DNA of 64,000 nucleotides from Gamarada debralockiae (lineage: Eukaryota; Ascomycota; Leotiomycetes; Helotiales; Hyphodiscaceae). Below, piece after piece: positions 21,006 to 31,599 of the stretch. Position numbers and translations under genes: made by a program. Position 1 is the first letter of the stretch. Each line of letters starts with the position of its first letter. Where the stretch lies: positions 26,518 through 90,517 of the forward strand of contig NXFV01001363.1 of assembly GCA_002803225.1 (NCBI GenBank), in the 5' to 3' direction. The notes under the pieces are model-generated. The model had not been told where the DNA came from. It saw only the letters and a program-made list of their open reading frames with translations, and did not search any database.

Positions 21006-23441
21006 TCAATCATCCGCCAAAGAAACGCTGCAATCCGAATCACTATCATCATCAATCTCAATAGCTGTCTCCTTTTCCTTCCCTTTGCTATCATTTTCCC
21101 CATTGAGCCTTCCTTTTCCCATAATAGGAATCAAAGCAGTAGTAGTAGTCGTAGTAACAGTCATCCCAACCTTCACTGTCTTGGTAACAATCTCAATCCC
21201 ATTCATCGCCTCGAATTTCGGAGTAATTGCCATTATCGTTGAAGTTTGACCATCTGCTGAGGTGTCCGTCTTCACTGAAAAGCCGGCTGGCATAGTCTCA
21301 GGGACCTTGATGTTAGTGGCTGGTGCGGAAGAGTCTAGAGAAATGACGTTTGAACCAGGATAGAGAGGGTGGTTGTATGGAGGTCTAGAAGGAGGGCGAC
21401 GCATTCCTCGAGGCCAGCCTGGTGGCGGAGGGGGGCCAGATGGGCGCATTCCCGGGGGACTGTGATAATATGGAGTCAGTATTCGCTCAAAGAAAGTGAA
21501 ATTTTAGGGTCAAGAGGGTTTATGAATTTAAAAGATATTATTCATAGGTTCAAAACTGGTTGCAGAACTCATAAACTCCAACAGAATTTAAAAAGAATCG
21601 CTTTACAGAATTACTTACGGTCCTGGTGGTGGAGGGGGAGGCCCTGGAGGTAGACCATAAGGGCGAGGGCCAGGTGGTGGAGGAGGCGGAGGAGGTCCTC
21701 GTTGCATTCCTGTGAAAGGGGGTGGAGGGGGAGCTCCTGGATGCACGCCATAATTTGGGACTGAAGGGCGAGGTGGTGGAGGAGGAGGGAGAGGGAGCCT
21801 TGAGTTCGAGGACGAAGGTCCTGAATTGGATGGTTGACTGGAATCGAAGGATTGAGGAGATTTGTGGGGCAGTGAGATAGGTTCAGCGTCCCTCTTTTCT
21901 CGCTGCTCCTGCCGTTGGGTCATTTGCTCATTTTCTGCAGAGCTTGACAAAGACGTAGGTTGCATTGCCGAGAGTGAACCCCTTGTCTTTGCAATTTGGT
22001 CTTGAAGTGTACTCGACTCCTTATCCAGTCTGATAGCCCTCTGCCCTTCATCTCTCTCCATACGCTGGAAGTGGGAGAGTTGGAGCGTGAGCAAGTCCAC
22101 CTTTACAGATTCGATGAAAATTCTGTCACGAATTTGCTCTTCGGTAAGTGGACCAGAATCCGTGCCAAGCTTCGCTAGCTCCTTCTCCTCGTCGGTGATA
22201 GCCATGCCTAGTTGTTGCTGAAGTTGCGCCTGAGCAATGGCGAACAGTCGTTGAGACTTTTTGAAGCTTTGACCAAGTCCCTCTGCCGCTGCATGCACAT
22301 GCACATGCCCGCTTTCCTGATTTCTGACTTGGTCCGCGTTTTTGGCTTGGGCTTCGCGGGATTTAAACTGTTCTAGTCGCGTCTCTGCCATTCTCTTTCG
22401 ATTTCGTGCATCCAAAAGATGTAGTCCTAATTCGCATCCGTCCATTACACGGTGTGGCTTGTCGCCAGGAGCCTGTTGGGGGCTTTGGGAAGTGACGGAA
22501 GAAACAGGCTGGCTTCCATTGGAGGCCGAGGAAGGTGCGATCTGGTTGTTTCTGGCTGTATTTGGGCCACTTGCTATAGATTGGCTGTTGTCGTCTACAC
22601 CAGGACTCGACAGTGACCTTCGAGCATCCAGAACCTGACGCATATGAGATCTCCTCTGTTCGAGGTCCTCGGGGACCGGGTATCGTTCTTTCAAAATCTG
22701 CAACTGGTCTGGCGCCGGAGGAGGCTGTCGTTGGTCAGGAGCCAGCGGGAGCCTGGGAGGAAAAGGACATGTTCGACGTGGAAACATTCCACCACGTGTA
22801 GCGACAGCTGAGCCCCCAGTTTCGTGATGGGCTTCATTTTCATCGGAGAAAATAGCACCTCCCGCAATTGATGCAGCACCTGGAAGTTCTACCCGACCGC
22901 CGTCCTGTTTGGCTTTCATCAAATCCGCCTTCTTTTTCTGCTGCTCTAGCAACATAAGCTGCCATTGATAGTGTTGAAGTTGATGGTTATTCATGCCTGC
23001 CGTGATCCTGTCTTGAACCTCGCACATTCCCTTTTGGAAAGATTCATTCACGTCGTTGATGCACGGCGCTATTTGGTCAGCCGTACCCTCCGGTTGTGGT
23101 GGTTGTTTCCCCTTGGCTAAATGATTGGAACTCTCTCCGTTGTTGATCGTTGGCAGCTTATCCATTGAGCTATGGACCAATCCCGGCTCCATCCATATTT
23201 GCTGTGTTGGAGAAGGCTGAGGCATTTGTGACGTGAGATTCTTGACAACCCCACAAACAGGCAGAGCCACTGGACTCAACAATGGACTTGCGTGGGGTGA
23301 AGCTTCAGCAGTCGAGCTCCTCTCATCCGAGTCCACCACTGAGATAGGGCTGTTGCTCAGCGAGCGGGGTATGTACTCCGGTGAGGGTGAGGGCGAGGGC
23401 GAAGGAGCGTCGAAAATATCGATGTCCCAGCCTGCGTCCAT
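21006..23441 (-). CDS. Proline-rich, coiled-coil protein of unknown function, 758 aa
   Basis: Exon 1 is 23441-21619, the intron 21618-21460 (GTAAGT...CACAG), exon 2 21459-21006. The N-terminus has a WDIDIFDAPSPSPSPSPE segment encoded by a GGTGAGGGCGAG minisatellite. The middle is Gln-, Glu- and Lys-rich and helical, probably coiled-coil (about residues 130-190 and 350-500, for example RLFAIAQAQLQQQLGMAITDEEKELAKLG and VDLLTLQLSHFQRMERDE). From about residue 560 on there are long polyproline runs (PPPPPPRPSVP, PPPPPFTGM, PPPPPPPPGPRP) that continue across the splice junction. The tail is acidic (EIDDDSDSD). Polyproline runs bind profilin, SH3 and WW domains, so an actin-related or RNA-processing scaffold role is possible. 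No formin or WH2 domain is visible. Confidence 0.75.
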
Positions 23442-25525
23442 GATCAACGGTTCTCACGACTGGAACGATTCCCTTCTCATGAGGGATCAAAATGAGCGAG
23501 AAAATAAAGTAAAGGAAGCAAAAAGAGAGGGAATTAAAAAGGTGTGGAAGAAGCTTGAGGTCGGTGAGGGAATGGGCTGAGGTTGGGTATTTGAGGTGAG
23601 GCTGTAGGCTGCAGCAGGGTAGGCAACAGGCCGCCGTTGGCCGTCATTACCCCTCACCGTCGCTCGTTCTGGTTCGCCAGTTCTTGTGCTACAACACCTT
23701 GCTTAAAAAAGTAATTCCTTTTATCTTAGTGATGGACTTGAGTTAACACTCACATGATATTTTGGGGGCCGAAAAGTCAAGATCTTGATTTACCGGCTTC
23801 TCAAAGCGATTACTCGTAGCATTTCTACGTATAGTACCTCTATCTGACATGTTATCTTGAGCTCAGGGCTCAAAGAGCATGTGATACATGTCGAAAGAAG
23901 ACTCGACGAGGAGGTATTAGTTCAGAATTGAGATAAAGAAGCCCAGTTTGTTCTTACAGTATACCCACAACAGATGTAGATACTCCTACCACTCATTCTC
24001 CTCATCTCCCTCTCCTCCCTCACCACAGTCCCACCCCGGCACCTAACCAAACCCCCAGACCCCCAAACTCCTTCAACCCAGGACAAAGGTCCCCGCATTC
24101 TCACTCAACCATCTAATCCTCCTTCCCATGAACATAAAATGCTCTTCGTTCCCTTGATAAGTGATACAACCCAGAACAAGTCCCAAATGTACTGCTTGAG
24201 TAGACGAAAGTATTTAAAATGTCCTTCAGGAACAGTGAAGACTTTCCCGGGCTACCAACTAACACTGATTAGCTCAAACAGTATAGCTAAGATCGTATTG
24301 TTAGCTAGGAACTGCGAAAACCATTCGTAGAACGCTGTCAGTGGCTGCCACAATGACTCCTATCGGGAAGTGTGTAACACGATTCGGAAGACTGGCAGGG
24401 TTTATGGCCTTCACTGCTTTCGAGCATCTTTCGATCAAAGCTTGGACCTCGACGGAGAGCAAAAGGCTTTCGTCATGGTTGTCGACGAGCTGGTTTTCGA
24501 TAAAGTATTATCGATAAGATCGATTGATAATGGCCGATATCGATTATCGATACTCTCTACAGGGGTAAATAGTCGTTATCCGCCACATATGATTTACCCA
24601 ATTAGATACCAAGAAGCGATCAGTCCACTCCTGATTTTCCACTTTATTTCGGCTCGCTTGATAATTATTACCCGCTCTAGGTAGTAATCGATACCCCTAG
24701 TACTAGTCCAGGACTAGCTTAGTACGAACACACATAACCCACTAAAACCCTACTTAAACCCTCTCTCTTCTCTTCTTCCCTTACCAAACTACAATAACAA
24801 CAACAGCAGCAGCAGCAGTAGCAAGTAAGTTGTGACGGCGCTGGCCCTGGTCGCGAGATCCTTTTCGACGTCGCGGGGCACCTCTCAGCCGGAAGAGCCT
24901 AATACATTTATATCTAGTCTTAGAAACGGATTTATTTGATATCAGATACAAAGAATATTTAGAAGAGGTAACGACTAAGAGTTAATCCTAATTTTAACCT
25001 TAATCGCGAGGCTGTTTTCGACCTCGCGCTTGACGTTTGCGGCCTTCCCAGCACGACGAATCTAGATCCAGCCTTAGAAAGGGATTTACTAGGCTGCTTC
25101 CCCCCTCTACTAGTCAATAAGCATATTTACTTCAAGGCCCTTCATTAATTAGCAGGGCCATCGGGACTAGCCATGGGAAGGAAGCCGGCCAGTACCTAAT
25201 AGATCAGCATTGAGTAAGCTCTATTAGCAAGACTGTTCTTCCACAATCGAGTTGAAATGGCTATTTGTTAAAAATATACCCCAATCCATTGGATATGCTT
25301 TTCCTGGCCACGTTAAATGAACCTCGTAGCTGTTGGCTGAGACATTAGCTAGACTTTCCTACATATAAAATGACTATCTGAACTGTGCACCTGAGCTTAC
25401 GTGATATCTAACAGGTTATAATGATCACGCACGAAGAGAGCTTCAATCAGTACAATCCGCTTTCTATTTCTAAACCCCTATCCCCCATCTTCTCTGCTCC
25501 CTACCTTATCATACATCCTTGGCTC
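23442..25525. other. Two-kb gene-free region with degraded repeats
   Basis: It includes the proline-rich gene's upstream region and then probable transposon debris. A cluster of ATCGAT/TATCGAT motifs lies at about 24500-24560. A CAA/CAG microsatellite is at 24791-24826. Two stretches sharing TCGCGAG...TTTCGAC.TCGCG and a later CTTAGAAA.GGATTTA block (about 24848-24940 and 25003-25100) look like a diverged direct repeat. No coding sequence with recognisable content was found. Confidence 0.4.
24791..24826. repeat. Microsatellite (CAA)n(CAG)n
   Basis: Runs of CAA/AAC followed by five to six CAG units and a CAGTAGCAAG end. It lies in non-coding sequence, just before a GC-rich degenerate repeat. 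Confidence 0.8.
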
Positions 25526-25815
25526 CTACGAGCTGCCGCTAGCGTCGCTGTTGCTGCAGACACAAGGGTTGTCACTATAACAAAAGTGAGCCGGTCCTTA
25601 TTAACGCAGACACAAAACGAAAGAAGAGACAAGAGAAGCAAGAAGACATACCCAGTCGTACAGAAGCCGTTGGTGAAGCCGGCATTGATACACGACGTTC
25701 GGCAGGCCGTCGGCGATCCACAATCGATAACACAGACATTAGCACCGCCCCTAGTTGAACCCATTAGCGCTAGAGCAGGAGAAGAGGATTGAGAGGGGCC
25801 TACACGACAAGGCAT
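25526..25815 (-). CDS. CSalphabeta defensin-like cysteine-rich peptide (possible, partial at the N-terminus)
   Basis: Exon A ends at 25652 with donor GTATGT. The 77-bp intron (25651-25575) ends TTATAG. Exon B is 25574-25526 and ends with TAG. Splicing in phase joins ...NGFCTTG to GDNPCVCSNSD. The result has the fungal/invertebrate defensin pattern: an N-terminal Cys, then C-x3-C (ACRTSC), an x9 gap, G-F-C, and a terminal C-V-C. The spacing resembles plectasin-type peptides, with one extra Cys near the start (seven in total). Such peptides are secreted and antibacterial by binding lipid II. No signal peptide is seen after the ATGs at 25815 or 25764. Either an upstream exon exists that I could not find, or this is a remnant. 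It sits among repeats, with no neighbour on the same strand. Confidence 0.45.
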
Positions 25816-26851
25816 CGATGTAACCCGTCAACAGTACAGCCCTCCTTCAAAAAGTCTTCAATGCGTGAGACTCCATTTCGTTGAGCTGTCACATTAAAGT
25901 TGAGGAGGAAAACCCTTGATTCGGTAGGCGGTGAATTCTGGCAGAACCCTAGACATTCATCATCATGGAAATGTCATGGGGGCGTTCACGTGGCGGATCC
26001 GCCGCTGACAGGGAACTAGTATCAAAATCTAGTATCTCCACGAACTTTATAGATACTATCTCTAACCTTCGAACAACCCTCAAATCGACCGCACAATCTG
26101 TCGTGAAGTGGAACATGGAGCAATTCCAGGGCTTAAACAATTTACAAACACTCATGACTGTACCTTCATCTTATGTCTTTCTTTAAAGACAGACATAGGG
26201 GGTTTGCGATAATGATATACCTAGATGATTGGACTTTCTCAATCGTGAATTGATGGAGACCTTCGAATTCCCGATACGAATCCGAATCACGAGGCTCAAA
26301 TTCGTTCGACCTGGCGTAAACGCCCTGTAGCTCAGGCAGTCACTCGCTAAATCTCAGGGGTTAGTAACGGTGTCCAATTTTACTCCATGCCTGAAGTTTA
26401 ACCGCATAGTATCGAAGTTGGGAAAGCAGGCCTCGGACCTCTTCCAGGACTGAAATTGTTTTCTAGTTACTCGCTGCCGGACAATAGTTTTGAAGCTGTG
26501 TAACAGTGGTTTTCGGATTGCCTCCACACAATATCCCCGCCCCTAAGGGCAGCGGCGTGGGAGACCTTGGGGGCGCCTAATCTGACAGCGTTGTATTACG
26601 CCCTATCACCTGTTTCCAAATGAAAAATGAGGCTGCGCCAACGTCATGTCTTCCGAGCGTTTATATGGCTGTCATCCCAGCCTGATGGTGGTTGGGTAGT
26701 TTCTGGTCACGAAAAGTCTTTGCCCCACAGTTGTGAGATTCTCCGAAAGTTTGAACACATTTTGTTAGGTAGTAGAAGGATTTGAGTACGATGAACCGGC
26801 ACAAAGAGTTTGGTAGTTGCATGAGGCTAGCTACCCGAGGCAGGCTTCAAA

Positions 26852-29800
26852 ATGGATCTTTTGTCCGTCATCGCGAGTGTTGCGGGCCTCGTCTCTCTCG
26901 CGCTACAAGTCTCTGGACTACTGGCGCAGTACAGTATGGCCGTCAAAGGTGCACCTGCTGAGATGCGCGATTTGATTAGGCATCTGGAATCACTAAGTAC
27001 TATTGTCGGGGCAATAAAAGCTGCATTTGAGAAGAAGGACAAGGAGGGGGAGATTGATGAGAGCGAGGCTTTGATGAAAATGCTTGAGGCATACTGAAAG
27101 CTACTTCAGGAGACAATGGCCAAACTTGTAGAATTGGATATCAATGCCACTGCAAATGAGGGCCAATCGAGACTGGGAAAGAAGTGTAAGAGGCTGTTTA
27201 AGAAGATGACGCCGCCATTCAAGGGAGATGAAGTCCAACGCTTGTTGCTAGTCATACGCGACTACAAGGCCACCTTGACACTAGCAATGACTCGAGAAGA
27301 GAAGCGAGAAGAACCTCGGCTGCAATTTCAGGCCTGTTGAGCTATGACAATGTATACAGACAATAGTTGTAGGAAGTCAACAATTGTTCTGATGTCAATG
27401 CTCACGCGCCTCGAGGAAGCTGGCATTAGGTTCGAAGACAATCTCACTAGTCTGCAACAGCAGAATGCAATGATCCTCCAAACTCCATCAATGGAATGAG
27501 CAACATGCAAACACCACCATATTCCGAGGGTTCTGTAGCGAATAAATATTTTGGACTTTCGATCCATCCCACTGCAACGTTCCTTGGCAGAAACGACATA
27601 TTGACGCAAATGGAGCCCAATTCAAGGACGAAGTATTTTCAGAGCAGCAAAACCGGATATGTAGAATATGGACTTGGCGAAAGTGGGAAGACACGGATCG
27701 CCGTTTCTTTCGCTTTAGTAACAAGAAAGACCCCGATGGCGTCTTCTTTATCAGTGCCACTCCGGCAGATTCTCTAAACTGCGACTCCACCAGATTCATT
27801 AAATCGTAAGACTTTCAGCCGTTGAATGATGAGGACAAGATTTAGTGCGTTAAGCGATAGTACGATCGACCAAAGAACACTTCTTGGCTCTTGATCTTCG
27901 ACAACGCCGATGATCTGGAAGAAGTGGGCTTGTCAACTTATTCTCCTGCCGACAAGTCCGGCAATATATTGATCACGACTCGAGATTCAGGAGTTGAGAA
28001 TCCACATCTGACCACTTCCGCCATACACTTGGATATGCTCAGCCCAGAGGATGCCTTTACACTTCTCCTGAAAAGGGCTACCATTAAGAGCGTCTCTGAG
28101 CGCCGACGACGAGAAGTCAGCGACACAGACTGTTAACGAAACTTGGGTGTCTTCCACCAGCAATAGATCAAGCTGGGCCTATATTCAAACACGGAAGAAG
28201 AAGCTCGGTGACTACTTCCAAATGTACCAAATTCACCAAACAACTCTGCTTGCGTTTCGTATAAACTAACCAATGAAGGGACTGTGATGACAACCTGGGG
28301 CATGTCATTCGACAATATCGAAGCCGAGTCATCAGACATCGCCGAATTCTTGCTCCTTCTATGCCAGTATGATCTATCGCGCATTCCGGATGCGTTGCTG
28401 ACTAAGTGCTGTTCACCGCAGCCAGTTTATGGTCTGGATGGTGAACTGATGATTTTGGCTCCGGAGAATGATTCGTTCCTGACAGTATGATCAGACTTTT
28501 GGGAGACAGCGTCAGTTTTGATGAAGCAGTGGAAGTCCTTCTTTCTTTCTCCTTGGTTAAGAGGAGAGATGATGAGACTGGCTTCTCTGGATACATTCTT
28601 CATCCCCTGGTGCAGTTTTGCGGACAGATGAGGGCTAGTGAGGAGTGAGGGAGAAGTCACTTGAGGACGCTATTTGCATTACAAGTCATGCTTATCCTAT
28701 AAGGAACCTAGATGAATGGTATACTTATTTCATCTTCTAAAGCCAAGTTTGCTTTAATTTAGGCACGTGCTAACTATACCAAAGGAACACCTCGTTTAGT
28801 CAAGAACTTCTCCCACAAGTTGAACATTGCTGCAGTCGACTCGAGAAAGCTAGAAAGCTCGGCCAGGAAATCCCAAGGATCGCCAACACAGGGCCGTCTC
28901 TCTTCCTTGCAGCATAACATTTCGCGACTGTATCATGGTGCGAACGATTCATCACAGAATCAGAGATCCTACTATAAAATAACGAAGATGAATTCCTGAC
29001 GGCATTCGTCGTCGATCGCAGAGGGAAACTTTCTCTCCAAATTGGCCAACCGGAAAGAAGCCTCGAGTTGCTCTCAAATTTCGTCGAGAATCCCCCAAAT
29101 ATAAAAGAAGATCCCACAAGCGACAAGCCGGAGAATAACCTCGCAAACTCAATGCACGGCTGTGTATACATCATGCTTGGCTACCAGCTCATGACCTTAG
29201 GACGGTCTAAGGAAGCTGAAAGTTGTCCTCAGCTGGCACGCTCTCGAGCCATTCTTTATCCCCGAGCGAGCAACTGAGCGCTACCGGGACCGCACACTGG
29301 TTGACATATACGTGGGCAAAAAGAATTGGGCCGACACCGAAAAAGTTCTTCGCTCTCTCCTGGCGCCAGATATGCGGGATGCTGCAGGGCCAATGGGCAA
29401 AGGCTGGACGACCCATCAGCTCGCGGGAATCTTGCTCGAGGGGGCACACTACAAAGAAGTCAATACGCTCACCATGCCCGCTATTCTTGCTCAACAGAAA
29501 TACGGACATGACGACAGGGAAGAGGCGTTGCCCATTATTATGGATTTGATATGCTCGCTCCTCGCTCAGAAAGCTTGTGATATAGCTTTGTCCATGTTGG
29601 TTGGAACTGCCTATTCAGGTATAGCCTGTATTTTCCCCTCTTTTGTGATATAAGAGAGCTCTTCCCCTCCTTGTATTTCAGCTCCTTAGATATCAGCTAG
29701 GTCTAGAAATGCCACTATATTTCGCCCCCAAAATACAGCTCAACTGACAGTCCATCTAATGAAATTGCGATAGATCCTTGAGACGAAGTTTAGCGCGATA

Positions 29801-30240
29801 TTGATGGTCATGAGGAAGATTGCAAATATGTGGTGTTTGTTGCGGCGACTAGCTCTGGGGATGGGCGATATGGGTAAAGCAAAGCTGTGTTGGGAGAACG
29901 CAGTGGAGGTTGCGGAGAAGGCGACGTGGGATACTGGACACATGGTTGGAGCTGTGAGGTTCTCATTTGGATATGTCTTGCGTCTGTTGGGAGTGCAGGA
30001 TGAGATGCCCAATTGGAAGTTTTGAATGCAGATTGTGGATCTTGAAAAGGGGAGGAAGTTGGAGAATGTTGACATTGATTGGGATTGGACTGATATCATA
30101 TTGGAGGTGCAGAAGGGACTTGGGACTGGTGAGTAGTCTGGATTATCCGTCAACGTGGATTCCCCATGTGGGGAGCTTGAACTCAGTGTTGGATATCTTA
30201 CGAAGTTACGAAATGCATGACGTTTACAAACAGCTAATTA
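26852..30240 (+). pseudogene. NB-ARC/TPR STAND (NLR-like) protein relic
   Basis: The start is an intact fungal STAND N-terminal domain (MDLLSVIASVAGLVSLALQVSGLL, 26852-27094), interrupted by a TGA at 27095 and continuing in frame with KLLQETMAKLVELD. Farther on are FLGRNDIL and a degenerate P-loop YGLGESGKTRIAV (about 27660-27700). A Walker B block SWLLIFDNADDLE and GNILITTRDSG lie at about 27880-27985, then LSPEDAFTLLLKRA, MSFDNIE and TPR-type helices (LLSNFVENPP, WADTEKVLRSLLAP, DMGKAKLCWENAVEVAEKA) to about 30030. Many stops and frame changes separate these blocks. A dispersed repeat at 29649-29749 splits the TPR region. In life such proteins oligomerise on ligand binding and signal cell death in non-self recognition. 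This copy cannot make a full product. Confidence 0.7.
29649..29749 (+). repeat. Dispersed repeat, second copy, inside the NB-ARC/TPR relic
   Basis: Same orientation as 19560-19657, beginning TATAAGAGAGCTCTTCCCCT and sharing TTTCAGCTCCTTAG, CACTATAT/CTACTATAT and ACAGCTCAAC. It separates two TPR-coding blocks of the pseudogene, so it arrived within the gene. Confidence 0.7.
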
Positions 30241-30383
30241 ACTTCTGACGAAAACAAGAGCCAGTCCATTCCAGATTTGGATATCATAAAAGTTTCCCAA
30301 CGAAATCTTAACCGAACTCCTCATACTCTATTGGTTATTCATCGCCCAATCGTCATTACCCTAATCAGACAGTCTACCCCTTC

Positions 30384-31201
30384 CTACCCCTCAACACCCA
30401 TCAACTTCTCCTTCCTCCTCTCCTCCAACAACTCATCGGAAGTCAGGTAGCCGTCACCCGGTCCAAAGCCCCTCTGACCGTCCCCTCCCTCGCCATACAA
30501 CCCACTCATTTGGCCTTCACACACGTTGTGTTCATACGCATTATGACCATCGTATTTATTCTGCACCAGCAGCACGTCCTTATCCTCCTCCACATTCCTC
30601 ACAGGCTGGAAATTCCCTCCTCTTCGCCTTCTCCACAACTCGATAAGGCCGAATGTGACAGCCGTAAGTGCAGCTTTCTTGCCGATCTTGACGTGCGAAA
30701 TGGGCTCTTCTTGGTTTTGTTCGCGTCGAGCTGTTTGAATAGTCATTAGCAAGTGCACATCAAAGTAGGAAACTGGGTAACTTCGCGATCATGAGGTGGG
30801 TTGAGGGGAGGGTGGGAGGTACCTTTCTTATACTCATGGTGATGAACAACGCAATACAGAATCAGAATGGCCATAATGATAGCGACGACAACGCCGATGA
30901 TAATCAAGACCACCTTTAAAGGGAGATGGCCTCCGCTATGCGAGCTGGTGTATACATACGTTGTATGGTGGGTAGACGAGTGGGAAGACGAATGCGATGA
31001 GTGGGACCCAGACGTCGACTTGCGTGCCTCTATAAAGCGCTCCATGATTCCCTCCATCTTTCTTGAACCGTTTCGCTCGTCGCGACAACTGTTCGTTACG
31101 AAGGTTGTAGGTGAGACATGTAAGGCTGAGGGTGCGAGCTCCATCTTATCTTTCGCTTCTGGGGCACAGCACTTGGCGCAGTAAAGTTGGCGTGCTTTCA
31201 T
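30384..31201 (-). CDS. Single-span membrane protein of unknown function, 241 aa
   Basis: Exon 1 is 31201-30823, the 92-bp intron 30822-30731 (GTACCT...AAACAG), exon 2 30730-30384. The N-terminus carries CAKCC near residue 8. A Ser/His/Thr-rich stretch (SGSHSSHSSSHSSTHHTT) follows, then one strong membrane helix (VVLIIIGVVVAIIMAILILYCVV, near residues 98-120) and a cytoplasmic HHHEYKKG tail. The second exon adds a basic and acidic cytoplasmic region with WRRRRGG and ends KEKLMGVEG. No N-terminal signal sequence is seen, so the span may act as a signal anchor. The Ser-rich juxtamembrane part resembles a short stalk as in WSC-type sensors, but no WSC domain is present. No family was recognised. 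The 5-prime flank to 31599 shows no other gene. Confidence 0.65.
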
Positions 31202-31599
31202 TGGCGATGCGTTGAAGCTTGGCCCGCTGGGGTGAAGATAAGGCTGATTGTGGGGCTTTCAGGGGCTAGCGAGCTGAAAATATTCCGCGCTGTAGGCTCG
31301 GCTGGTTGGTTGGAGCTTATTTCATTTCGGTGTGGCTGAGTTTTGTTGCCAAGTCACGAATGCTTCCCTCTCATTGTTGCATCATGAACGTTTTCAACGG
31401 CGTTAATTCGGACTTTGTGACGACGTTGACAAACAGGGAATTTTGAGGAAGCTAGAGATATGCGAGGCACTGTCATTGAAAATCTAGATGATAGAGTCAT
31501 AGAGAGACCCGTCCTGCTCTAATTGCTTGACTTTTGAGAAGCAGGGACACAACTTGCAGGGAAAAGAGCCCGCACTCTTTTTAAATGCATTTCAGCGGC

